NCBI RefSeq assembly: GCF_000382365.1
Contig: NZ_KB908215.1
Coordinates: forward strand, 124,001 to 188,000
Reading direction: 5' to 3'
DNA from: Pannonibacter phragmitetus DSM 14782
GTDB lineage: Bacteria > Pseudomonadota > Alphaproteobacteria > Rhizobiales > Stappiaceae
DNA: 64,000 nt
Below are positions 8,661-15,583 of this stretch, piece by piece. The position numbers and the translations under genes were made by a program. The notes beneath the pieces were generated by a model. It was not told the origin of the DNA. It did not search any database and saw only the letters and a program-made list of their open reading frames with translations. Within the stretch, counting starts at the first letter, position 1. Every line of letters starts with the position of its first letter.

Positions 8661-9278
8661 ATGCCGACTGTCCGTGCCTTGTTTCCTGTCTTCTGTCTCG
8701 CCGCCGGTCTTACGGCGGCCGGAGCCCTGCGGCCTGCGGCCGCTCAAAGGCTGGACATGACGTGTGATGCCTCGGCGCGGGACTTTGCCAATGCCCACGC
8801 GGGCGGCGGGCGGGACATGGGCACCAGCATTCTGGAAGGCGCGATGAGTGGCACGGTTGCCGGCGGCGCCTGGGCTGGCCCTTCCGGCGCAGAGCGCGGC
8901 GCCCATGCGGGTGCAGCCCTTGGCGTGCTCGGCACCATGGCGCAGGACCCGCGCGTCTGGCAGGCGCTTTACGACAGCGCCTACCGCACCTGCCTGACAC
9001 AAAGATACAGCGCACCGGGATACAGCGCACCGGCTTACGGCGTGCCTGCCTATGGCCTGCCCTCTTACGGTGCTCCCTCTTACGTTGCTCCGGCACAGGG
9101 AGCGCAAATGCCACCGCCGCCGCAACAGGTTCTCCCCCAGCAGCCTGCACCGTCCATGCCGCTGGAGGAATTTCAGTCCTCGGGCGGGCCCTGCGGCTCC
9201 AGCGCCAGCTACCGCAAATTTGCGCCCGGCACCCAGCCCTCGACATTTACCGCAAGATCCGGCGGCAATTGCCAGTAG
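8661..9278 (+). CDS. secreted Gly- and Tyr/Pro-rich protein of unknown function
   Basis: The 205-residue protein starts with a signal peptide (residues 1-29, cut probably after AAA). A Gly/Ala-rich segment resembling a glycine zipper follows (about residues 50-98, TSILEGAMSGTVAGGAWAGP). Then come six tandem pentapeptides of the form Y-x-x-P-(A/S/G) (residues 116-145), a Pro/Gln linker and a C-terminal Cys-bounded segment (CGSSASYRKFAPGTQPSTF up to a final Cys). The C-terminal segment faintly recalls the end of BA14K-like secreted proteins of Rhizobiales. It is likely periplasmic or outer-surface; function unknown. Confidence 0.65.
   Translation: MPTVRALFPVFCLAAGLTAAGALRPAAAQRLDMTCDASARDFANAHAGGGRDMGTSILEGAMSGTVAGGAWAGPSGAERGAHAGAALGVLGTMAQDPRVWQALYDSAYRTCLTQRYSAPGYSAPAYGVPAYGLPSYGAPSYVAPAQGAQMPPPPQQVLPQQPAPSMPLEEFQSSGGPCGSSASYRKFAPGTQPSTFTARSGGNCQ
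9006..9095 (+). repeat. six tandem 15-bp repeats encoding Y-x-x-P-x
   Basis: The translation reads YSAPG, YSAPA, YGVPA, YGLPS, YGAPS, YVAPA in direct succession within the secreted protein gene. The first two units are nearly identical at the DNA level; the rest have drifted. Confidence 0.85.
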
Positions 9279-9287
9279 GGCTGGCAC

Positions 9288-9770
9288 TCAGGCCGTGAGG
9301 CTTGCCGTGGCCTTTTCCAGCGCCTGATGAAGCTCGCCGAGCCTGCGCTTCAGGTCGCGGATTTCCGCAAGATCCAACCCGGCTGCCCCGCCAAGGCATT
9401 CCGGGATCGCCTGTCCGGCCCTGCGCATGTCTGCGCCCTTGTCCGTCAGCTTGACGCGCACCTGCCGCTCGTCTGCCGCATCACGCCGGCGGGCAACAAG
9501 CTCCATGGCCTCAAGACGCTTCAGCAGTGGCGTCAGCGTGTTGGATTCCAGCCCCAGCCGCTGGCCGAGCCCGCCAACCGTCTGGTCGTCCTCCTCCCAC
9601 AGCACCATCATCACCAGAAACTGCGGATAGGTGAGGCCCAGCCCCTCCAGCAGCGGCTTGTAGGCGCGGTTGAAGGCGTGACTGGCCGAATAGATGGAGA
9701 AGCACAGGAGATCCCCAAGCGTCAGCGGGCCGGAGGCGTCACTTTCAGGGGAACAGGCGGATGGGGTCAT
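9288..9770 (-). CDS. ohrR: OhrR, organic-hydroperoxide-sensing MarR family repressor
   Basis: This 160-residue MarR-family regulator has the OhrR hallmark near its start: DLLCFSIYSASHAFNRAYK, where Cys23 corresponds to the peroxidatic cysteine of OhrR proteins. The winged helix covers about residues 55-110 (LGQRLGLESNTLTPLLKRLE and RRRDAADERQVRVKLTDKG). Oxidation of the cysteine by organic peroxides releases DNA. It is divergent from ohr, the usual arrangement, with two operator-like sites between them. Confidence 0.92.
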   Translation of the reverse strand: MTPSACSPESDASGPLTLGDLLCFSIYSASHAFNRAYKPLLEGLGLTYPQFLVMMVLWEEDDQTVGGLGQRLGLESNTLTPLLKRLEAMELVARRRDAADERQVRVKLTDKGADMRRAGQAIPECLGGAAGLDLAEIRDLKRRLGELHQALEKATASLTA

Positions 9771-9800
9771 GGGTTACTCCTTCAGGAGAGGAATTTAGTT

Positions 9801-9880
9801 CGCACACGATCAAATCGCAACGCTTGACAATCAGGCATAACCAGCCTATCTATCTCTTGCGATTAAATCGCGCACGATAA
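9801..9880. promoter_or_regulatory. ohr promoter and paired OhrR operators
   Basis: A sigma70-like promoter for ohr is visible: TTGACA at 9824-9829, a 17-bp spacer, TATCTA at 9847-9852. Two related dyads flank it. GCGATT-A-AATCGC (9859-9871) is perfect, and ACGATC-A-AATCGC (9806-9818) is the same element in inverted order with two differences. This is an operator-promoter-operator layout for the ohrR/ohr pair. Confidence 0.75.
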
Positions 9881-9897
9881 AAATACAGGAGACCGAA

Positions 9898-10323
9898 ATG
9901 CCCGTGAACGTTCTGTACACAACCGCAGCCCGCGCAACCGGTGGCCGTGACGGCTCCGCCGAGACTCTCGACGGCACCTTCAAGGTCAGCCTCTCCACCC
10001 CGAAGGAACTGGGCGGCGCAGGCGGCGACGCAGCCAACCCGGAAAAGCTGTTTGCCGCCGGCTACTCCGCCTGTTTCCTTGGCGCCATGAAATTCGTGGG
10101 CGGCCAGACGGGCGTGAAGGTTCCCGCAGACACCACGGTCACGGCAACGGTGGGCATCGGCCCGCGTTCGGAAGGCGGCTTCGGCCTTGAAGTGTCCCTC
10201 GCCGTTTCCCTGCCGGGCCTGCCGCAGGAGCAGGCTCAGAAGCTGATCGAGGAGGCTCATCAGGTCTGCCCCTATTCCAACGCCACCCGCAACAACATCG
10301 ACGTCAAGCTCTCGCTCGCCTGA
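9898..10323 (+). CDS. ohr: organic hydroperoxide resistance protein (Ohr)
   Basis: This 141-residue Ohr is a thiol-dependent peroxidase that reduces organic hydroperoxides in the cytoplasm. Both catalytic cysteines are in their family contexts: GYSACFLGAM (Cys59) and HQVCPYSNATR (Cys124). A good Shine-Dalgarno (AGGAG) lies six bases before the ATG. It is divergent from ohrR and followed by an intrinsic terminator, so it forms a single-gene peroxide-induced unit. Confidence 0.96.
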   Translation: MPVNVLYTTAARATGGRDGSAETLDGTFKVSLSTPKELGGAGGDAANPEKLFAAGYSACFLGAMKFVGGQTGVKVPADTTVTATVGIGPRSEGGFGLEVSLAVSLPGLPQEQAQKLIEEAHQVCPYSNATRNNIDVKLSLA

Positions 10324-10346
10324 GCGAAAGCCCTGTTTGACGGACC

Positions 10347-10378
10347 GGCGGCAGGAGCAATCCTGCCGCCTCCCTTTT
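10347..10378 (+). terminator. ohr terminator
   Basis: A perfect 10-bp stem GGCGGCAGGA (10347-10356) / TCCTGCCGCC (10361-10370) with a GCAA tetraloop is followed by a pyrimidine tract with four T. Confidence 0.85.
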
Positions 10379-10445
10379 ACAGGCGGTTGACGGCTTCCCC
10401 CTGACGGGCCACCCTCTCGCAACCTTGGAGAGACGGAGTCGCCCG

Positions 10446-11651
10446 ATGAAAGCCTTTTCCCGCAGCAGTCTCATCCGCACCGCTGCGCTTGCCCTTCTGA
10501 CCGGCCTTACCGCCACGCCCGCCTTCGCGGCGCAGCAGAAATGCGGCGGCGACTTCAGAGCCTTTCTCGCAGGCGTGGAACAGGAAGCGGTGGCTAGCGG
10601 CGTCCCCCAGGGCATCGCCGCACGGGCATTGGCAAACGCCCGGATCGACAAGAAAGTCCTCTCGCGTGACCGTGGGCAGGCTGTCTTCAAGCAGACCTTC
10701 ATCGAATTCTCTGCCCGTTCTGTCAGCTCCGCGCGCCTGCAGCACGGCGCCAACAACATGAAAAAATATGCGCAGGTCTTTGCCCGCGCCGAAGCGGAGT
10801 ATGGCGTTCCAGCTGCCGTCATCACGGCCTTCTGGGGGCTTGAGACCGATTTCGGCGCCGTTCAGGGCGACTTCAACACCTTCAACGCCCTTGCCACACT
10901 GGCGCACGACTGCCGCCGCCCGCATCTGTTCCGGCCGCAACTGATTGCCGCCCTGCACATGGTGGTGCATGGCGACCTTGACCCGGCGACCACCACCGGG
11001 GCCTGGGCGGGCGAAATCGGACAGGTGCAGATGCTGCCGGAGGATATCATCCGCTACGGCGTCGATGGTGACGGCGACAACCACGTTGACCTGAAGAACT
11101 CGGCGCCCGATGCCATCCTGACCGCGGCCAAGTTCATCCAGTCGCTCGGCTGGCAGCGCGGTCAGCCCTGGCTCATCGAGGTGGAAACACCGGACAACCT
11201 GCCCTGGGCGGACAGCAGCCTCGACAAGACCAAGCCCGTGTCCGAATGGGCGGGCCTAGGCGTCAAGGCCCGCAGCGGCGCATTGCCAACCGGTGCCCTG
11301 CCCGCTTCTCTCATTCTGCCGCAGGGGCGCAAGGGACCGGCCTTTCTCGCCTTTCCGAATTTCGGCATTTACCTGAAATGGAACCAGTCCTTCATCTACA
11401 CGACCAGCGCCGCCTATTTCGCCACGCGCCTTGCCGGTGCGCCGGTACTGGCCAAGACCTCGCCCGAGCCGGGTCTTGATGATGCAGGCATGCGCGCGCT
11501 TCAGACCAAGCTGCAGGCCCGCGGCCATGATGTGGGCAAGATCGACGGCATCCTCGGCTCCGGCACCCGCCGCGCCGTCCAGACAGAACAGCAGCGCCTC
11601 GGCATCCCCGCCGACGGCTGGCCGACACCGGCCTTGCTGCAGAGGCTGTGA
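10446..11651 (+). CDS. lytic murein transglycosylase, MltB type, with peptidoglycan-binding domain
   Basis: This 401-residue protein is exported by a signal peptide (residues 1-28, ending TPAFA-A). The SLT_2/MltB catalytic domain covers about residues 30-320, with the catalytic glutamate in FWGLETDFGAVQG. The C-terminal 60 residues form a PG_binding_1 domain (MRALQTKLQARGHDVGKIDG and ARRAVQTEQQRLG-like repeats). It cleaves glycan strands of peptidoglycan to 1,6-anhydro products in the periplasm. The ATG at 10446 is chosen over an upstream in-frame TTG because of the signal peptide and a GGAG seven bases before it. No lipobox was seen, so it is probably soluble. Confidence 0.92.
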   Translation: MKAFSRSSLIRTAALALLTGLTATPAFAAQQKCGGDFRAFLAGVEQEAVASGVPQGIAARALANARIDKKVLSRDRGQAVFKQTFIEFSARSVSSARLQHGANNMKKYAQVFARAEAEYGVPAAVITAFWGLETDFGAVQGDFNTFNALATLAHDCRRPHLFRPQLIAALHMVVHGDLDPATTTGAWAGEIGQVQMLPEDIIRYGVDGDGDNHVDLKNSAPDAILTAAKFIQSLGWQRGQPWLIEVETPDNLPWADSSLDKTKPVSEWAGLGVKARSGALPTGALPASLILPQGRKGPAFLAFPNFGIYLKWNQSFIYTTSAAYFATRLAGAPVLAKTSPEPGLDDAGMRALQTKLQARGHDVGKIDGILGSGTRRAVQTEQQRLGIPADGWPTPALLQRL

Positions 11652-11665
11652 GGGAAAGAAGAACG

Positions 11666-11706
11666 AGAAAGGCCCGGAACCGTATGGCTCCGGGCCTTTC
11701 TCTTTC
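11666..11706 (+). terminator. terminator after the lytic transglycosylase gene
   Basis: An 11-bp perfect stem AAAGGCCCGGA (11668-11678) / TCCGGGCCTTT (11689-11699) with a 10-base loop and a T-rich tail (CTCTTT). The A-run on the left may also let it act for the convergent leftward gene. Confidence 0.88.
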
Positions 11707-11722
11707 ACTCGCCAGGAAGTGA

Positions 11723-12835
11723 TTACTTCCAGCTCTGATGATCGGCAGCTGTGCAGCCGTAGGGCGCGCGGTCGTTGCCGAAACGGGCCTTCAGCTGATC
11801 ACAGCCCCAGCGGTTGAGCGGAGCGGGCATCATGTTGTTGATCTCCATGCCCGGCTGCTGGAAGGCGGTCGGCGAACTGGTCACGTACCAGACCCAGAAA
11901 CCGGCGGCACCGACGATCATGAGCAGGATGATGCCCAGAAAGGCCTTCACACCGCGCATCACCACCTGACCGGCCGACGGAGCCGGAGGGCCAGACATCG
12001 CCTCCGCTGCAGTGCCTTCGCTGGCAGGCACATCCAGACCTGCCAGCGGATGCAGCGCAGTCTGCCGTTCTTCCTCCGTCATCTCGATACGGGTCAACTG
12101 ATCGTCCAGAAGCACCGGCAGCGCCGAATTGCCATGGCGCACGGCAAGAGCCACCGCATGGCCCTTCTGCTGCCCGACAATCATCGGCAGCTGGCCATTT
12201 TCCAGCTTCGTATGGGTGACGCGGCCTGTCTTGTCCTCGGCCAGGCTGTCCGTATAGGTGATGTAGAGGCCGTCCTTCTTGCTTTCAAAGCCGGTTACCT
12301 GGACAGGAATCTCCTTCAGGATTGCAGGATTGCGCAAGCGCTTCTGCACACCAAGGGCGCGGATGTACTGGAAGACGGTGTAGAAGCAGAGGCCGAACAT
12401 CAGCAGGCAGAAGCTGCCGAGCGTCAGGACGCGATTCCACAGCTTGTCGAGACCGAGCGTCAGCGTCGCAAGCTCAGGATTGTCACGGGAGATGACGATG
12501 CCCGTCTCATAATCCCCCATGTGAATGTCGAGGAACATGATCCGCACTTCGCTCTGATAGGTCTGCCCTTCAAAGGCATAGGCAACCTCAGCCTCACAGT
12601 CGGTGAAAACGCCGCGCCGGGTGGTGCACTGGCCGTTGCGCACGTCCCCCTCCACTTCCACCGGATTGAAGCTGATGCGGATGTCCCGCCAGAGCTCCGG
12701 TCCCTCCCTGACAAGAAGGAAGATGCAGAGAGCCAGCATGATGGGCACTGCCCAAAAAACCGCCTTGGGCATGGAGATAACGTCCCCTTTGAGGGAGAGG
12801 GGGCGCACGGGTAAATCAAGCAGTCGGGGTGCCAT
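11723..12835 (-). CDS. predicted membrane protein of unknown function (three TM segments)
   Basis: This 370-residue protein has three predicted membrane segments: near residue 25 (AVFWAVPIMLALCIFLLV), near 130 (VLTLGSFCLLMFGLCFYTVF) and near 310 (AFLGIILLMIVGAAGFWVWY). Between the first two lies a region like DUF3592 extracytoplasmic domains (Cys pair in NGQCTTRRGVFTDCEAEVAY, then SRDNPE). A cytoplasmic domain of about 170 residues and a short C-terminal domain with two cysteines complete it. The ATG at 12835 is favoured over an upstream TTG. No neighbours suggest a role; the family assignment is tentative. Confidence 0.6.
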   Translation of the reverse strand: MAPRLLDLPVRPLSLKGDVISMPKAVFWAVPIMLALCIFLLVREGPELWRDIRISFNPVEVEGDVRNGQCTTRRGVFTDCEAEVAYAFEGQTYQSEVRIMFLDIHMGDYETGIVISRDNPELATLTLGLDKLWNRVLTLGSFCLLMFGLCFYTVFQYIRALGVQKRLRNPAILKEIPVQVTGFESKKDGLYITYTDSLAEDKTGRVTHTKLENGQLPMIVGQQKGHAVALAVRHGNSALPVLLDDQLTRIEMTEEERQTALHPLAGLDVPASEGTAAEAMSGPPAPSAGQVVMRGVKAFLGIILLMIVGAAGFWVWYVTSSPTAFQQPGMEINNMMPAPLNRWGCDQLKARFGNDRAPYGCTAADHQSWK

Positions 12836-13187
12836 GAGACCTCTTTCTTGCAACTAACAGGAGATATCCTGGGAGTTTTAGGAAGATCCAAAGTCCAAAA
12901 CTGCCATCTAAATCACAAAGTTTCTCTTTGAATGAGATCAGAGCTTATTTTCTGAAAAAACGAGAAACCCCTGTGGAAAACAACAAAAGAGCTGCTCAGA
13001 TCTATTCTTTAGAACTGCACAAAAAAGAACAGACGCCATCCATTTGCATGGAGAGGCGCCTGCTATACTGCCCCAAGGGGATCAACGACATGCGGGCATC
13101 AACCACCTCGCCCGCCGTTCTCGGGCAAAGTTCTCAAGCTTTGCGGCGGCTCGAAAGCCGCCCGGCCGGACTGTGCAGAAACCGGCC
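12836..13187. other. intergenic region, AT-rich in its first half
   Basis: No convincing gene. The part from about 12860 to 13050 is AT-rich and probably holds the promoter of the leftward membrane protein gene. The right part contains a hairpin (GGCGGCT-CGA-AGCCGCC, 13145-13161) downstream of the leftward dehydrogenase, without a clear T-tract. A frame crossing this region rightward lacks support. Confidence 0.4.
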
Positions 13188-13955
13188 TTATCGCGGGGCC
13201 ATGCGAATGGCGCCATCGAGACGGATCGTCTCGCCGTTGAGCATTTCATTTTCGCAGATGGCCTTCACCAGCTGGGCATATTCGGCGGCCTTGCCGAGGC
13301 GTGAGGGGAACGGCACCTGCTCGCCCAGTGACTTCTGCACGTCTTCCGGCAAGCCAAGAAGCATCGGCGTTTCAAAGATGCCGGGGGCGATGGTCATGAC
13401 ACGGATGCCCGACTTCGACAGGTCACGGGCGATCGGCAGGGTCATGCCGGCAATCCCGGCCTTGGAAGCGGCATAGGCCACCTGCCCCACCTGCCCGTCG
13501 AACGCTGCGACAGACGCGGTGGAGACGATGACGCCGCGCTCGCCGTCTGCGGTCAGCGGGTCCTGCGCCGACATGGCCGTGGCTGCATGGGCGATGCAGC
13601 GGAATGTGCCCGAGAGATTGACCGCGATTACCTTCTCGAACAGTTCCAGCGAATGCGGCTCACCGCGCGAGGTGGTCTTGGCGGCAGGGGCAATGCCCGC
13701 GCAGTTGACGAGGATGCGTTCCACGCCATGGGCGGCGCGGGCGGCGGCAAAGCCGGCCTTGACGCTCTCCTCATTTGTCACATCGACGCTGACGAACAGC
13801 CCGCCGATCTCCTTCGCAACCGCTTCGCCCTGCTCCGCGTTGCGGTCGAACAGGGCCACCTTCACGCCGCTGGCGGCCAGAAGCCGGGCCGTCGCCGCGC
13901 CCAGGCCCGACGCCCCCCCGGTGACAACAGCCGCAATGGCGGATGAAAGCTGCAT
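13188..13955 (-). CDS. SDR family NAD(P)-dependent oxidoreductase, 3-hydroxyacyl-CoA dehydrogenase type II-like
   Basis: This 255-residue classical short-chain dehydrogenase has the cofactor motif TGGASGLGAAT near the N-terminus, NCAGIAPAAKTTSRG after beta-4, and catalytic S and Y-x-x-x-K (STASVAAFDGQVGQVAYAASK). The spacing and the GMTLPIARDLSKSGIRVMTI and APGIFETPMLLGLPEDVQ segments match 3-hydroxyacyl-CoA/2-methyl-3-hydroxybutyryl-CoA dehydrogenases (HSD17B10-like), which act in beta-oxidation or isoleucine breakdown. The start at 13955 follows a GGAGGAAT ribosome site. It has no linked acyl-CoA genes, so substrate is inferred from family only. Confidence 0.85.
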   Translation of the reverse strand: MQLSSAIAAVVTGGASGLGAATARLLAASGVKVALFDRNAEQGEAVAKEIGGLFVSVDVTNEESVKAGFAAARAAHGVERILVNCAGIAPAAKTTSRGEPHSLELFEKVIAVNLSGTFRCIAHAATAMSAQDPLTADGERGVIVSTASVAAFDGQVGQVAYAASKAGIAGMTLPIARDLSKSGIRVMTIAPGIFETPMLLGLPEDVQKSLGEQVPFPSRLGKAAEYAQLVKAICENEMLNGETIRLDGAIRMAPR

Positions 13956-14224
13956 GAATTCCTCCTGTATTTTTCAGTCAAGCCAATGATTCATATCGGC
14001 TTTTACCGCTTTCATTGACGAAAGCGTCACATGAGGAGACGCTGCGCCGAAAGTCGAAGGCGGTCAAGCCGCGCAGCCTTCGGCGAAAGGGGGGATGGCG
14101 GGGGAAGTCTTACGTTGAGGAAGCGGAGAAGCGGACACAGGGGCACGAGCCCCGCCATAATGCCAAGGCTTCCGACGTTGACGAATCCAGCCTTGAAGAG
14201 GCTCATGCACCGCACGGGATCTGG

Positions 14225-14259
14225 TGCAAATTCCCCGCCTGCGGCCTTATGGCCGCAGG
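14225..14259 (-). terminator. hairpin at the end of the MBL hydrolase gene
   Basis: The stem CCTGCGGCC (14238-14246) / GGCCGCAGG (14251-14259) with a TTAT loop contains the TAA stop of the leftward gene in its loop. The tail on that strand is weak (GGGGAATTTG). Confidence 0.45.
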
Positions 14260-15071
14260 ATCATGCCTTCCATGGCGGTCAGGCAGCCGGGATAGGCGGC
14301 GCTTGCGGCAGCGGCAATCTTGTCCATCCCGTCATCCAGGCGGCGCGGGTCATGGTGGAAGAGAACGGGCGTCTTCACCCCGGCCTTCTGCGACAGTTCC
14401 ACCGCCTTCTGCCACGTGGAATGGCCCCAGCCGCGATAGGTGGGATATTCCTCATCCGTGAACATCGCATCATAGATCATCACATCCGCACCGGCGACGA
14501 AGCGCTCCACATTGGCGTCGATCTCAGGATCGCCATGCTCGTGGTCGGTGATGATGCAGATGGATTTACCCTGAAAATCGAACCGGTAACCACAGGCTCC
14601 ACCCGGATGATTGAGGCGGATGGTGCGGATCGAAAGGCCGTCTTCACGCGGCAGGTCTTCGCCGGCGCGGAAGCTGCGGAAGGTCACTGCCTTCAGCGTG
14701 TTGGCGGCCACGGGGAAGATCGGGGGCGACATGATCCGGCAGATGATGTCGGTCAGGTCCGTATCGTCCTGAAAATGGCCAGCCCAGGCATTGATGTTGA
14801 AAGCCGGATCATAGGCAGGCTTGAAGAAGGGCAGACCGCAGATGTGATCGAGATGCGTATGGGTGAAGAGCAGGTCAAAGGACCGGCTTCCCTGCGTGCA
14901 CAGGTCGGCACCCAGCTTGCGGGCGCCAGAGCCGCAGTCAACCAGCACGAGCGCATCGCCGGCCCTCAGTTCGAAGCAGGTCGTCTCGCCGCCATACTTC
15001 AGCGTGTCGGCTCCCGGTGTAGGGGTGGATCCACGCACGCCCCAGCACCGGAGCCAGAAGTCTTCCGCCAC
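14247..15071 (-). CDS. MBL-fold metallo-hydrolase in the glycan/ABC gene cluster
   Basis: This 274-residue metallo-beta-lactamase-fold protein has an intact metal site: FTHTHLDHICGLPFF (H-x-H-x-D-H), a later His in RLNHPGGACGYR, ITDHEHGD and a terminal-region VLFHHDPRR. The N-terminus (FWLRCWGVRGSTPTPG) is typical of the COG1235/RNase Z-like branch, which includes phosphodiesterases acting on cyclic or nucleic acid phosphodiesters. It is the last gene of a leftward operon, 11 bp after a cyclic-nucleotide-binding protein. A link to cyclic-nucleotide turnover is tempting but is inference. No signal peptide is visible, so it is likely cytoplasmic. Confidence 0.8.
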   Translation of the reverse strand: MAEDFWLRCWGVRGSTPTPGADTLKYGGETTCFELRAGDALVLVDCGSGARKLGADLCTQGSRSFDLLFTHTHLDHICGLPFFKPAYDPAFNINAWAGHFQDDTDLTDIICRIMSPPIFPVAANTLKAVTFRSFRAGEDLPREDGLSIRTIRLNHPGGACGYRFDFQGKSICIITDHEHGDPEIDANVERFVAGADVMIYDAMFTDEEYPTYRGWGHSTWQKAVELSQKAGVKTPVLFHHDPRRLDDGMDKIAAAASAAYPGCLTAMEGMILRP

Positions 15072-15082
15072 GCGGCCTCTCC

Positions 15083-15541
15083 CTATGCTGCCGCTTCACC
15101 AGACCTGGCAGCAGCCAGATCGCGGGTGGTGCGTTCAAGACGCTGGGCCAGAGTTCTCATCACTTCCAACGACATATCAGGAAATTCTTTCAAAAGTTTC
15201 AGGAAATCGTCCTTGCTGACAGACAGCACATCCATATCGGTTCTGGCAACCAGCGTTGCGGTTCGCGGCACATCACACAGGATTGCAATCTCGCCAACGA
15301 TGGAGTGCTGGCGGGCGACGGCCACGGTCTGGTCCTGGCCATTGCTGCGCACCTGCACATCCGCCTCGCCCTTCAGAATGATGAAGGCCGTGTCACCCTC
15401 ATCCCCCTGCTCGCACAGATGCTCTCCCGGCTGAAATCCGATCCGGTCACTGATAAATGCCAGAAGCCGCAATTTGGTTTCATCGATACCCCGGAACAGG
15501 GGCACCTTGCGCAGGGCGTCGACTTCCAGATCGAGAGACAC
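15083..15541 (-). CDS. stand-alone cyclic nucleotide-binding domain protein
   Basis: This protein of about 152 residues consists almost wholly of a CRP-type cyclic-nucleotide-binding beta-barrel. It includes FQPGEHLCEQGDEGDTAFII and the phosphate-binding cassette VGEIAILCDVPRTATLVA with its conserved Glu and Arg. It ends with a helix of about 30 residues (LEVMRTLAQRLERTTRDLAA) and has no helix-turn-helix, so it is not a CRP-like transcription factor. The GTG at 15541 is chosen because GGAGG lies six bases upstream; an in-frame TTG at 15547 abuts that site. It lies between the ABC protein gene (42 bp upstream) and the MBL hydrolase, suggesting cAMP or cGMP regulates the exporter or the pathway. 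Confidence 0.85.
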   Translation of the reverse strand: MSLDLEVDALRKVPLFRGIDETKLRLLAFISDRIGFQPGEHLCEQGDEGDTAFIILKGEADVQVRSNGQDQTVAVARQHSIVGEIAILCDVPRTATLVARTDMDVLSVSKDDFLKLLKEFPDMSLEVMRTLAQRLERTTRDLAAARSGEAAA

Positions 15542-15583
15542 GGCCAACCTCCATTACACCATTACTTGCAGCCAGAGCTTGTT

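Noticed and set aside
6849-9287. Very long leftward frame (about 812 residues) upstream of and including the TetR gene.
   Set aside because: Only the part from 7481 down encodes a recognisable TetR protein. The rest is antisense to the LLM oxidoreductase and the exported repeat protein and has low-complexity composition.
12928-13476. Rightward frame crossing the intergenic region beside the short-chain dehydrogenase.
   Set aside because: More than half is antisense to the dehydrogenase and the remainder lacks codon bias or a ribosome-binding site.
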